NCBI GenBank assembly: GCA_964387685.1
Contig: CAYLXK010000008.1
Span: 62,001 to 126,000 of the forward strand
Reading direction: 5' to 3'
DNA length: 64,000 nucleotides
Origin: Bryobacter sp964387685
Lineage (GTDB): Bacteria > Acidobacteriota > Terriglobia > Bryobacterales > Bryobacteraceae
The notes under the pieces are model-generated. The model did no database searches. It was not told the DNA's origin and saw nothing but the letters and a program-made list of their open reading frames with translations. Position 1 is the first letter of the stretch. Each line of letters opens with the position of its first letter. Below are positions 8,890-17,144 of this stretch, one piece after another. The position numbers and the translations under genes are program-made.

Positions 8890-9639
8890 ATGGCCGCCTA
8901 TTTCGATCTCAGCGGCCAAACGGCCATCGTTACGGGCGCCGCCGCCGGGATTGGCGAAGTGATCGCCCGGCGCCTGGCCGCCGCAGGCGCGACCTTGGTG
9001 GTCGCCGATTTGAACTTGGAGGCGGCCGCGGCGGTCGCCTCCTCCTTGCCCCACGATGCCTTCGCCCTGCCTCTCGATGTAACCTCGAGCGCGAGCGCGA
9101 ACAAGCTGGTGGAGGACGTTATCGCCCGCACGGGCCGCGTCGACATCCTGGTCAACAATGCGGGAGTTGCGGGCAAAGCCGCGCCCGTCGAAGACCAGAC
9201 CGACGAAGACTGGGCCTTCTGCGTTGCCGTTAACTTGAACGGGCCCTTCTATCTGTGCCGCGCCGTGCTGCCCTATATGAAAAAGCTCAAGTACGGCCGT
9301 ATCGTCAATATTGCCTCCATTGCCGGTAAAGAGGGCAATCCGAACATGAGCGCTTACTCGGCCACCAAAGCCGGCGTCATCGGCTTTACCAAGAGCCTGG
9401 GCAAAGAAGCCGCGCTCGATGGTATCTGCGTTAACGCGGTCACCCCGGCCGTCGTCCGCACTAAGATTCTTGAGCAGTTGACGCCTCAGCAGGTGGAGTA
9501 CATGACCTCCAAGATCCCCATGCGGCGCACGGGCGAACCGGAAGAGATCGCCGCCGTGGTGCACTTCCTGGCGAGCCGCGATTGCTCCTTTGTGACCGCC
9601 CAGACCTACGACGCCTCCGGCGGCCGCGCGGTCTACTAA
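8890..9639 (+). CDS. SDR-family NAD(P)-dependent oxidoreductase
   Basis: A classical short-chain dehydrogenase of 249 residues. It has the cofactor motif TGAAAGIG near residue 17, NNAG near 90, the catalytic Ser region (NIASIAG) and YSATKAG (Tyr and Lys). This layout is FabG-like, but specificity cannot be read from the sequence. The gene starts two bases after rplI, so it is probably co-transcribed with the ribosomal genes, although it has no known ribosomal role. An acidic residue (VVADLNLE) at the end of strand 2 suggests NAD preference. Confidence 0.92.
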   Translation: MAAYFDLSGQTAIVTGAAAGIGEVIARRLAAAGATLVVADLNLEAAAAVASSLPHDAFALPLDVTSSASANKLVEDVIARTGRVDILVNNAGVAGKAAPVEDQTDEDWAFCVAVNLNGPFYLCRAVLPYMKKLKYGRIVNIASIAGKEGNPNMSAYSATKAGVIGFTKSLGKEAALDGICVNAVTPAVVRTKILEQLTPQQVEYMTSKIPMRRTGEPEEIAAVVHFLASRDCSFVTAQTYDASGGRAVY

Positions 9640-9641
9640 AG

Positions 9642-11072
9642 ATGATCCAGCCTTCTCAGTACTCTCAGACGCCCATCTCCACTTTGCTAGCCGAAGCCGG
9701 GCAGGGAAGAATCGGATTTGACCAGCGTCTTTACGACGCCATCCTCGCCCGGCCAGACGAAGCCGCGCCCGCTGTTCTGGCCTACGGCGAAGCTCCGCCG
9801 GAAGAGGCGCGCATTGCCCTCGACGAAGACCTGTTGAACCTTTTGGCCAAGCTGCCGGCGGCCAACGCGCTGCCGTATGTAACGAGGATTCTGCGCGAAG
9901 GCTACAGCGATCTGCCCGAGAGCCTGGTCTCGATCGTACGCCGCATTGGCCCGCCCGCGGTCGAACCGTTGATTGAGATCTACCATGCCCTCGATGAGGA
10001 AGTGGCCGGAGAGGTTGCTTTTCTCCTGGCCGGATCGGGCGTCAAGGACCCCAAAATCCTCGCTCTCTGTACGGAGCGATTGGAGTTCGACATGGAAGAC
10101 GGCGCGATGCTGCTCGGTCTCTATGGAGATCCGGCCGCGATCCCGGCGCTGGAGAAAATGCTGGCCGAAGTTGGCCAGAACCGCGAGCTCGATTTCGCCA
10201 TCGAAACCCTCAAGCACCCGCAGGCCGCGCCACCGGAACTGGATTTCGACCCCCGCGAGGATTACCCGGAACTTGCCGCGCCCGACTTTGATGTGTTGGC
10301 CGATGAGGAAATCGTCGAGCTCGCCCACCAACATGAGGACGAAGGTGTCCGTTTGGCCGCCCTCGACATTCTGGAGGACCTCGATCTTTCGGCCGAGCAG
10401 GCGGGGCCGTTGCTGGCTCTGGCGCAAAGCCCTTCGGAAAGCCCGGCGCTGCGCGCTGCCGCCTGGCGTGCTTTGCATCGCCTGCAGCAGATTGCCGAAG
10501 TCGAAGCTGCCGCGCAGGCTGCCCTTCACGACGAAAGCCTGCCTGCGTCGATTCGGGTCGCCGCGCTGATTACCCTTTTGCCCAAGTTCCCCCTGGCCGA
10601 CCTCAAGCAGCGCGTCGAGGCGTTCCTAGCGGACCCCGCCTCCCGCGCCGACGCCGTGCAGGCGATGTGGCGAAGCCGCCAGCCTGTATACGCCTCCAGC
10701 TTTGGCCAGTTTCTCGACGATCCCCAAACGGAAGTTCGCCGCCAAGCTGCCCGAGGGGCGGGCGTGATGGGCGACAAGACTTCCATCGCTAAGCTGCGCC
10801 AACTTTTCAGTGACGAGGAAGTCCGCAAAGACGCTCTTTTCGCTTACGCCATGGCCGTGCCCAGCGATACGTCGTCCAGCCGGATGCGCAGTCTGCTGAA
10901 GCGGATCGACGAGGAGGCCGGCGGCCTTAGTCCCGCCGAGGTCTCCAACGTCCAACTGGCGCTCGACATGCGTCTTGAGTCTGCCGGCAAAGCGCCAATC
11001 TTCTTTGTCGACGACGAGGAAGACGAAGAGGGCCATGTCCACGGGCCAAATTGTGGCCATAGCCATCACTAG
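9642..11072 (+). CDS. HEAT-repeat-like protein with His-rich C-terminal tail
   Basis: The ATG two bases after the SDR stop is the natural start (476 residues); the frame is open further upstream inside the SDR gene. The protein is almost entirely helical, with repeated acidic helix pairs typical of HEAT/PBS-lyase-like repeats (for example EVRRQAARGAGVMGDKTSIAKL). The C-terminus is EGHVHGPNCGHSHH, a His/Cys cluster likely to bind Zn, Ni or a similar metal. It is the last gene of the ribosomal-protein run. Function is unknown; a protein-interaction role is plausible. Confidence 0.82.
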   Translation: MIQPSQYSQTPISTLLAEAGQGRIGFDQRLYDAILARPDEAAPAVLAYGEAPPEEARIALDEDLLNLLAKLPAANALPYVTRILREGYSDLPESLVSIVRRIGPPAVEPLIEIYHALDEEVAGEVAFLLAGSGVKDPKILALCTERLEFDMEDGAMLLGLYGDPAAIPALEKMLAEVGQNRELDFAIETLKHPQAAPPELDFDPREDYPELAAPDFDVLADEEIVELAHQHEDEGVRLAALDILEDLDLSAEQAGPLLALAQSPSESPALRAAAWRALHRLQQIAEVEAAAQAALHDESLPASIRVAALITLLPKFPLADLKQRVEAFLADPASRADAVQAMWRSRQPVYASSFGQFLDDPQTEVRRQAARGAGVMGDKTSIAKLRQLFSDEEVRKDALFAYAMAVPSDTSSSRMRSLLKRIDEEAGGLSPAEVSNVQLALDMRLESAGKAPIFFVDDEEDEEGHVHGPNCGHSHH

Positions 11073-11074
11073 GA

Positions 11075-11120
11075 TGCATCATTGTCTGCATCGAAGTGCA
11101 TCATTTAATGCTACACTTCG
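11075..11120. promoter_or_regulatory. Repeat-rich operator candidate of the toxin-antitoxin locus
   Basis: TGCATC occurs three times (11075, 11087, 11097), twice extended to TGCATCATT. A 29-base imperfect palindrome spans 11092-11120, with arms CGAAGTG and CACTTCG and inner GCAT/ATGC matches. It ends three bases before the antitoxin GTG. Ribbon-helix-helix antitoxins normally bind such inverted repeats to autoregulate their operon. Confidence 0.6.
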
Positions 11121-11123
11121 TTC

Positions 11124-11366
11124 GTGGTCATCTCCCTCCGCAACCTACCAGAACACATCGAGCGCAAGATCGTCGAGAAAAGTGCCAAGGAGAACATCAG
11201 TCTGAATAAGGCGGTGATCGCTTTGCTCGAAGGAGACCAGGTATCCAAGCGCAAGCCCAAGAACGACGTGAGCAGGTACCTGCGAACCATTTCCGATGAA
11301 GAATGGGCGGAGCTGGAGCCGGTTTTCGCGTCCATGCGCGTGGTGGATCCGATCGACTGGGAGTAG
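11124..11366 (+). CDS. FitA-like ribbon-helix-helix antitoxin
   Basis: An 80-residue protein starting at GTG. The N-terminus (SLRNLPEHIERKIVEKSAKENISLNKAVIALL) fits the Arc/MetJ-type FitA DNA-binding fold: a short strand, then two helices. The C-terminal part (SDEEWAELEPVFASMRVVDPIDW) is acidic and aromatic, as in antitoxin tails that cover the PIN toxin active site. It lies immediately upstream of a PIN-domain gene and downstream of a palindromic operator candidate. I see no clear Shine-Dalgarno sequence for the GTG. Confidence 0.85.
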   Translation: MVISLRNLPEHIERKIVEKSAKENISLNKAVIALLEGDQVSKRKPKNDVSRYLRTISDEEWAELEPVFASMRVVDPIDWE

Positions 11367-11371
11367 CGCTG

Positions 11372-11767
11372 TTGAAGATCATGCTGGACACGAACGCGTA
11401 TTCATGTCTGCAACGGGCGGACCCGCGGATTGTCCCCGTGGTGGAGAATGCGGATTCGGTGTGGTTGAGCGCGATCGTCATCGGGGAGCTCGAAGCTGGC
11501 TTTAAGGGTGGAAGCCGGGGACCCGAAAACTTGAAGTTGCTGGCCCAGTTCCTCGAAGAGACCTGGGTGGAAGTAGCCGCCGTTACGCGAGATACGGCGC
11601 GGTACTACGGGCAAATCGACTCCGGTTTGCGCAAGAGGGGAAAGCCTCTGCCGCGAAACGACATCTGGATTGCCGCCAATTGCCTGGAACACGGCTGTCT
11701 GCTTCTCACGCTGGACCGGCACTTCGACGACATCGAATTCCTTCCTCGCGCGCCGCTGGCGGATTAG
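11372..11767 (+). CDS. PIN-domain toxin, VapC/FitB family
   Basis: Probable ribonuclease toxin of 131 residues. The acidic residues of the PIN active site are visible: D6 (MLDTNAY), E39 (VIGELEAG), D97 (RNDIWIA) and D115 (LTLDRHFDDI). The start is taken as TTG at 11372, five bases after the antitoxin stop; ATG at 11381 is an alternative three residues later. The pair forms a type II toxin-antitoxin operon. Its 3' end overlaps the convergent sulfatase gene by four bases. Confidence 0.9.
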   Translation: MKIMLDTNAYSCLQRADPRIVPVVENADSVWLSAIVIGELEAGFKGGSRGPENLKLLAQFLEETWVEVAAVTRDTARYYGQIDSGLRKRGKPLPRNDIWIAANCLEHGCLLLTLDRHFDDIEFLPRAPLAD

Positions 11768-13317
11768 ACTGGTGCGGCGGGAGCCTTTTGCACCTCGGCC
11801 CAATCCACAACCTGGGCGCGCTGGGCCCAGGCCCGATACCGGCCCTCCAGGCGGGCGGCGATCTTGGGCTGCGCGGCGGCCATGTCCTTCAGCTCCGTGC
11901 GGTCGGCCTCGAGGTCGTAAAGTTCCCAAGAGCCGGGAAACTTCGAGACCAGCTTCCACTTGCCTGCGCGCACCGCGCGGTTGCCTTCGTGCTCCCAGAA
12001 AAGCGCTTCGTGCGGAACGCGCTTCTGGCCTTCGAGCCACGGGGCGAGGCTCTTGCCCTCGAGCAGCGGCGGCGCCTTGGCCTGGGCCAGATCAACGCAA
12101 GTGGCCATCACGTCGATCAGGTGGCCGGGCGAGGCGTTGATCGTTCCCGGTTTCTTGAGCCGCGCAGGCCAATGCGCAATCAACGGCGAGGCGATGCCCC
12201 CCTCATGCACCCAGTGCTTGTAGCGCCGGAAAGGCGTGTTGGAGGCGTTGGCCCAACCGACGCCATAGCTCTGAAAGGTATTGCCCGGGCCGGGCATGAT
12301 ATCCGGGCGGTTACCCCGGAATTCGGCCTGGTAAGTGGTGTTCGGACCAAGCTCCTCGGCGCAGCCGCCGTTATCGGCCATGAAGAGAATGAGCGTATTG
12401 TCTAGCTGGCCTTTAGCTTCGATGGCTTTCACGACGCGGCCGATGTTCTGGTCCATGCGGTCCACCATGGCGGCGTAGACTTCCATCCGCCGCTCCTGCC
12501 AGGCGCGGTCGGGCGCGTCTTTCCAGGCCGGGACGCTTTCGTCCCGGGCCGTGAGCGGCCAGCGGCGTTCGACAATGCCGCTCGCCGTCATCCTCTGGTG
12601 GCGCTCGGCGCGCAACACATCCCAGCCCTCCTTGTAGCGGCCGCGGTAGCGCTCGATATCCGCCTCCAGGGCATGCATCGGCCAGTGCGGCGCGGTAAAG
12701 GCGAGATAGAGAAAAAACGGATCGGGCGTCTTTTGTTCTTCAATAAAGCGCACGGCGTTAGCCGCGAAGGCGTCCGTGAGATAGAAGTCTTTGCCTTCGG
12801 CGCCCACTTCTTCGTTGTCGCGCTTGACGCTTGCCGGGGAGAAGAAGTTGGCCGCGCCCTGGATGATGCCGTAATAGCGGTCGAAACCGCGCTGGCGGGG
12901 CCAATTATGCTGCCGGCCGTTCATGGGCGTCACATGCCATTTGCCGGCCATATAGGTCCGGTAGCCCGCGGGCTTCAAGACTTCGGCGATGGTGGGGGTG
13001 TCGGCGCGCAGGTCGCCGCGGTAGGCGGGAAAGGGCTTGGGGTTCACCATGTGGCCGATGCCCGCCTGGTGCGAATACAGGCCCGTCATGAGCGAGGCCC
13101 GCGTGGGACAACAGCGCGCCGTGTTGTAGAAATGGGTGAAGCGCACGCCTTTGCCGGCCAGACGGTCGAGGTTGGGCGTGCGAATTTCGCCGCCATAGCA
13201 GCCAATGTCGGAATAGCCGAGATCGTCGGCCAGAATGACCACGATGTTCGGCTTGACGGGGGAGGCGGCCAGGAGGGGTGCCCCGACGGTCCCCAGAAAT
13301 TGCCGGCGGCTGGTCAT
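11764..13317 (-). CDS. Secreted sulfatase, arylsulfatase A type
   Basis: This 517-residue enzyme hydrolyses sulfate esters. The N-terminus MTSRRQFLG is a twin-arginine signal. The metal-binding aspartates are in LADDLGYSDIG (residues 31-32). The formylglycine motif is C69-C-P71-T-R73 followed by ASLMTG, so it is a Cys-type sulfatase that needs a formylglycine-generating enzyme. GKWH and ADNGG are further active-site segments. It sits six bases downstream of the dienelactone hydrolase gene in the same orientation. The natural substrate is unknown but probably a sulfated sugar. Confidence 0.95.
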   Translation of the reverse strand: MTSRRQFLGTVGAPLLAASPVKPNIVVILADDLGYSDIGCYGGEIRTPNLDRLAGKGVRFTHFYNTARCCPTRASLMTGLYSHQAGIGHMVNPKPFPAYRGDLRADTPTIAEVLKPAGYRTYMAGKWHVTPMNGRQHNWPRQRGFDRYYGIIQGAANFFSPASVKRDNEEVGAEGKDFYLTDAFAANAVRFIEEQKTPDPFFLYLAFTAPHWPMHALEADIERYRGRYKEGWDVLRAERHQRMTASGIVERRWPLTARDESVPAWKDAPDRAWQERRMEVYAAMVDRMDQNIGRVVKAIEAKGQLDNTLILFMADNGGCAEELGPNTTYQAEFRGNRPDIMPGPGNTFQSYGVGWANASNTPFRRYKHWVHEGGIASPLIAHWPARLKKPGTINASPGHLIDVMATCVDLAQAKAPPLLEGKSLAPWLEGQKRVPHEALFWEHEGNRAVRAGKWKLVSKFPGSWELYDLEADRTELKDMAAAQPKIAARLEGRYRAWAQRAQVVDWAEVQKAPAAPV

Positions 13318-13323
13318 GTTGTT

Positions 13324-14214
13324 TTACCTCAGATGCTTCTCGAAGAACGCGAGCGTGCGCTCCCAGGAGAGCTTGGCCGCCGCTTCGTTGTAGCGCGGGG
13401 TGGTGTCGTTATGAAAGCCATGGTTGGTGCCGTCGTACATGTGCATCGTATAGGTTTTCTGATTGGCTTTCAGGGCTTCTTCGTAGGCGGGCCATCCGGC
13501 GTTGACCCGCGTATCGAGCCCGGCGTAATGCAAAAGAAGCGGCGCCTGGATTTTGGCGACATCGGCCGCCGGCGCCTGGCCGCCATAGTAGGGCGCTGCC
13601 GCCGCAAGGTCATTGCCCATCCGCACCGCTAGCGCATTGGAAACTCCGCCGCCGAAGCAGAAGCCCACCACGCCCACCTTGCCATTGCCCTTCGGGTGCT
13701 TCTTCAGCCAACGCGCGGCGGCTTCGAAGTCGGCCATCATTTTCGGCCGATCGACCGTGCCAAAGAGCTTGCCGCCTTCCTCGTCGTTGCCGGGATAGCC
13801 TCCTACGCTACTTAAACCATCGGGCGCATACGAAAGGAAGTTCGCGGTGCCCAAACGCCGCGCGACATCTTCGATATACGGGTTGAGGCCCCGATTCTCA
13901 TGAACAACCAGCACGGCGGGAAGCTTGCCCGCAGCCTTAGCGGGGGCGACGAAGAGTCCGCCGATCTTGCCATTGCCCGCCGGCGAATCGACGCTAACCC
14001 GCTCCGTTTGGATGCGCGCGTCGTCCTTGGGCACCTGCTGCGCCCAGGCATAGTTGGGCCGGAGGCTCTCAAAAAGCATGGCCGCCGTGACGCCCCCCAC
14101 GGCAAAGCGCTGAGCGCCTTCGAGGAAATCGCGCCGTTCGAGGTCGCCGTGCACGTAGCGATCGAAGAGATCGAGCAGTTCTTGGGGGAATTCGTGGGCT
14201 TGTTTGCGTTCCAT
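13324..14214 (-). CDS. Dienelactone hydrolase family protein with Tat-like signal
   Basis: An alpha/beta hydrolase of 296 residues. The catalytic triad is visible as C186 (GFCFGGG), D234 (YAGLDTRV) and H265 (NHGFHND), the Cys-Asp-His arrangement of dienelactone hydrolases. The first 60 residues contain ERRDFLEGAQRF before a hydrophobic stretch and an AWAQ cleavage site, resembling a Tat signal placed unusually far from the start, as is common in this subfamily. It precedes the sulfatase gene by six bases, suggesting co-export and co-expression. The substrate is unknown. Confidence 0.92.
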   Translation of the reverse strand: MERKQAHEFPQELLDLFDRYVHGDLERRDFLEGAQRFAVGGVTAAMLFESLRPNYAWAQQVPKDDARIQTERVSVDSPAGNGKIGGLFVAPAKAAGKLPAVLVVHENRGLNPYIEDVARRLGTANFLSYAPDGLSSVGGYPGNDEEGGKLFGTVDRPKMMADFEAAARWLKKHPKGNGKVGVVGFCFGGGVSNALAVRMGNDLAAAAPYYGGQAPAADVAKIQAPLLLHYAGLDTRVNAGWPAYEEALKANQKTYTMHMYDGTNHGFHNDTTPRYNEAAAKLSWERTLAFFEKHLR

Positions 14215-14256
14215 GCGTTTTTAGCTCCCCAGTATATACGGGTTATCGTGGAGGGG

Positions 14257-15810
14257 ATGAGGCTCGTTCTACTGCTGCTGGCCGCTTTGTGTCTGCAGGC
14301 GCAAAGCACCGCGGACCGCTTGGGCCGGAGCACGCCGAAAACGTCCTTTCTGGGTTATCTCCGCGCCGCCCATGCGGGCGATTTCCAGCGCGCTTCCCAA
14401 TACATGCAGTTCGCGCCGGACGTGACTTCCGCGGAAAAGCCGGAACTAGCCCGAGAACTTCTCTTTATCCTGGACCGCGGCTATGCCGGCAATATGGACG
14501 CACTTTCCGCCCAGCCCGAAGGCTCCCAGGAAGATGGGGTCGCAGGCGATCGGGAGAATCTTGGCAGCATTTTGGGCCTGGAACAATCAAGCACGATCGA
14601 GATGGTGCGCGTGAACGAGGGCGGGCGGCCCGTATGGTTGTTTAGCCGGGAAACGGTGGCTATGGTGCCCCAAATGTTTCCCGAGTTTGGTTTTCCCGGT
14701 GTTGAGCGCATGTTGCCGCGCTTTTTGATCGACACCCACCTGCTCTCGATGCCCCTTTGGGTGCTCATCGCCATCGCCGTGGCACTGCCCCTGGCGCTGG
14801 GACTGGCCTGGGGCATTGGCTGGCTGGTCTTGCGCCTGGTTCCGGAAAAATACTATCCCAATAACCGGCCCAGTTTGCCGCTCGTTTTCTTGATCGGGCT
14901 GCTGCTGCACAGCATCGTCTCGCGCCTCTTGGGGCTGCCGCTGATCTACCGCATCTGGTACACGCGGATCTTGATCGTGCTGTGGTTCGCGGTGCTGGTG
15001 TGGTTGATCTTTGGCGTCATTGCGCATCTGGATAAGCGCGCGCGGCTTTACCTGGCCAGGAACAGCCTCAGCTCCACGCAGGCGATGCTGCAACTGGGGC
15101 GGCGCATCCTGCAGATCCTGGTGCTCTTTGCCGGGGTACTGGGCGCTCTCAAAGCGCTGGGCTACGACATTACGGCGGCTCTCGCCGGTCTGGGCATTGG
15201 CGGCATCGCCATTGCTTTTGCGGCGCAGAAGACGCTCGAGAACCTCTTCGGAGGCTTTTCCCTTTTGAGCGACCAATCGATCCGCGTGGGCGATAGCTGC
15301 CAGTTTGGGACGACGGTCGCCAACGTAGAAGAGATAGGCCTGCGGGCCACGCGCTTCCGGACGCTCCAACGTAGCGTCCTCTACATTCCGAACGGGCAAT
15401 TGGCGGTCATGAATATCGAAAATTTGGGCCAGCGCGACAAGATCCTTTTCCGCCACACCGTGGGCGTCAAGTACGGGTTATCGCCCGACGAAATGCAGAA
15501 ACTGCTTTCGGGCCTGGAGACGTTGCTGGTCCAGCATCCGAAGATCGATGCCGACGGGCGGCGCGCGCGCTTCCTGAAGTTTGGAGCATACTCCCTGGAG
15601 ATCGAACTGTTCGCCTTTGTGCAAACCAGCGATTGGAACGAGTTCCTCCGGATCCAGGAAGAGCTCCTGATCGAGGTCATCCGGATCGTCAAGGATCACG
15701 GGACCGATTTCGCCTTTCCTTCACAGACTCTCTATGTGGAGCAGGGAGAACTGCCCTTCGCTAGTGGCAAGACCGTGGAGGATGGCGTTGTACCCAGGGA
15801 TGTGAAATAA
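14257..15810 (+). CDS. MscS-family mechanosensitive channel with extended N-terminus
   Basis: The start is the ATG at 14257, preceded by GAGGGG; the frame is open further upstream across the divergent gene but that part is not coding. The 517-residue protein has a signal peptide, an exported domain of about 150 residues, several membrane helices between residues 160 and 300, and the MscS pore helix and beta domain (ITAALAGLGIGGIAIAFAAQ, then NLFGGFSLLSDQSIRVGD) near residues 305-350. The C-terminal cytoplasmic domain is complete. Such large MscS homologues release solutes on membrane tension or have other gated roles. Confidence 0.92.
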   Translation: MRLVLLLLAALCLQAQSTADRLGRSTPKTSFLGYLRAAHAGDFQRASQYMQFAPDVTSAEKPELARELLFILDRGYAGNMDALSAQPEGSQEDGVAGDRENLGSILGLEQSSTIEMVRVNEGGRPVWLFSRETVAMVPQMFPEFGFPGVERMLPRFLIDTHLLSMPLWVLIAIAVALPLALGLAWGIGWLVLRLVPEKYYPNNRPSLPLVFLIGLLLHSIVSRLLGLPLIYRIWYTRILIVLWFAVLVWLIFGVIAHLDKRARLYLARNSLSSTQAMLQLGRRILQILVLFAGVLGALKALGYDITAALAGLGIGGIAIAFAAQKTLENLFGGFSLLSDQSIRVGDSCQFGTTVANVEEIGLRATRFRTLQRSVLYIPNGQLAVMNIENLGQRDKILFRHTVGVKYGLSPDEMQKLLSGLETLLVQHPKIDADGRRARFLKFGAYSLEIELFAFVQTSDWNEFLRIQEELLIEVIRIVKDHGTDFAFPSQTLYVEQGELPFASGKTVEDGVVPRDVK

Positions 15811-15821
15811 TCCTCATCGAC

Positions 15822-17144
15822 ATGAGGAAATGGCTCTGGGCCTTGGCGGGCTTGCCTCTATCCGCCGCAGACCCCAGTTTTTCGAAGGACATCGCGCCAG
15901 TACTACAGCGCAGTTGCGTGGCCTGCCACCAGCCTTCGGCGAAGACGGCGGGGCTGGATTTAACCACGTACGAGGGCTTTCGCAAAGGCGGCAATAAGGG
16001 CGCGGCTTATCTCGCCGGCAAGCCAGAGGAAAGCCTGACGGTGCGCTATCTGACGGGCGAAGTGATGCCGTCTATGCCGCTGGGCCAACCCAAGCTCGCT
16101 CCCGAGATCGTGGAACTGTTTCGAGCCTGGATCAAGGCCGGAGCCTTGGACGATTCGCCCAAGCAAGAGACGCGCGTGGGGCCCGCGAAATACCTGCTCG
16201 CGCCTGTTTTGACGGCGCTGCGTTTTTCTCCGGACGGCAAGACGCTGGCCGTGAGCGGCAATGGCGAAGTCTTGATCCATGAGCTGAGTCCTGAGCCAAA
16301 GCTTTCCGCGCGCTTGCCCGGCAAGGCCGAACGCATCTTGTCGCTCGCCTTTTCGAAAGACGGCAAGACGCTAGTGGCGGGCGGCGGGACGCCCGCGCGC
16401 TTTGGCGAAGTGCAGTGGTGGGACCTCGAGAGCAAGCGCCAACTACGGGCCGTTGAACTGAGCACCGACACGGTCTTTGGAGCGTCGCTGGCGCCCGATG
16501 CGTCGAAAGTGGCCGTGGGCTGCGCGGACAATACCGTGCATGTCTTCGATTCGTCCAGCGCGAAGGAACTGTATAAGCTTGGCAACCATGAGAATTGGGT
16601 ACTGGGCACCGTATTTTCGGTCGATGGCAAGCGCTTCGTATCCGTCAGCCGGGATCGTGCGGCCAAGATCGTCGATGCCTCGCTGGGCCAATTTCTAGAG
16701 AACGCTAACACCACCCAGAAGAGTGAACTCAATGCCGTTGCGCGGCATCCCGCGAAGGACATCATTGTGATGGGCGGCGAGGATCGCTATCCGTATGTGT
16801 ATTCGCTGGATCGCACGCGCAATATGAAGGTGGGCGACGATGCGATGTTCATCCGCCGCCTAGACCGCCAGGACGGAGTGATCACCGCTCTCGATTGGTC
16901 GCCCGATGGCGCGCGGATTGCCGTGGCGGGCGCTGCGTCGAAAGTGAATCTCTATGATGCCGAGACGGGCGCCGCGACCTGTGCGGCGGCAGGGCATGAG
17001 GCGGGCATTTATGCTTTGGCCTTTTCGCCCGACGCCAAGACGCTTGCCACCGGCGGCTTTGATGGCAAGGTGCGGCTGTACTCAACCGCCGACTGTAAGC
17101 TGCAAAAGACATTTGTGCCGGTTCCCTTGGAGGGTGCGCAATGA
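15822..17144 (+). CDS. Planctomycete-type cytochrome c domain plus WD40 repeats
   Basis: This 440-residue secreted protein has a signal peptide and then a haem-binding CVACH (C32, C35, H36) in the PSCyt1-type domain (ISAPVLQ-like start DIAPVLQRSC). From about residue 120 there is a WD40 propeller with blades such as LRFSPDGKTLAVSG and LAFSKDGKTLVAGG. It opens a four-gene run (15822-22817), and its stop overlaps the next start as ATGA. The combination is characteristic of Planctomycetes and Acidobacteria. Its biochemical role is not established. Confidence 0.9.
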   Translation: MRKWLWALAGLPLSAADPSFSKDIAPVLQRSCVACHQPSAKTAGLDLTTYEGFRKGGNKGAAYLAGKPEESLTVRYLTGEVMPSMPLGQPKLAPEIVELFRAWIKAGALDDSPKQETRVGPAKYLLAPVLTALRFSPDGKTLAVSGNGEVLIHELSPEPKLSARLPGKAERILSLAFSKDGKTLVAGGGTPARFGEVQWWDLESKRQLRAVELSTDTVFGASLAPDASKVAVGCADNTVHVFDSSSAKELYKLGNHENWVLGTVFSVDGKRFVSVSRDRAAKIVDASLGQFLENANTTQKSELNAVARHPAKDIIVMGGEDRYPYVYSLDRTRNMKVGDDAMFIRRLDRQDGVITALDWSPDGARIAVAGAASKVNLYDAETGAATCAAAGHEAGIYALAFSPDAKTLATGGFDGKVRLYSTADCKLQKTFVPVPLEGAQ

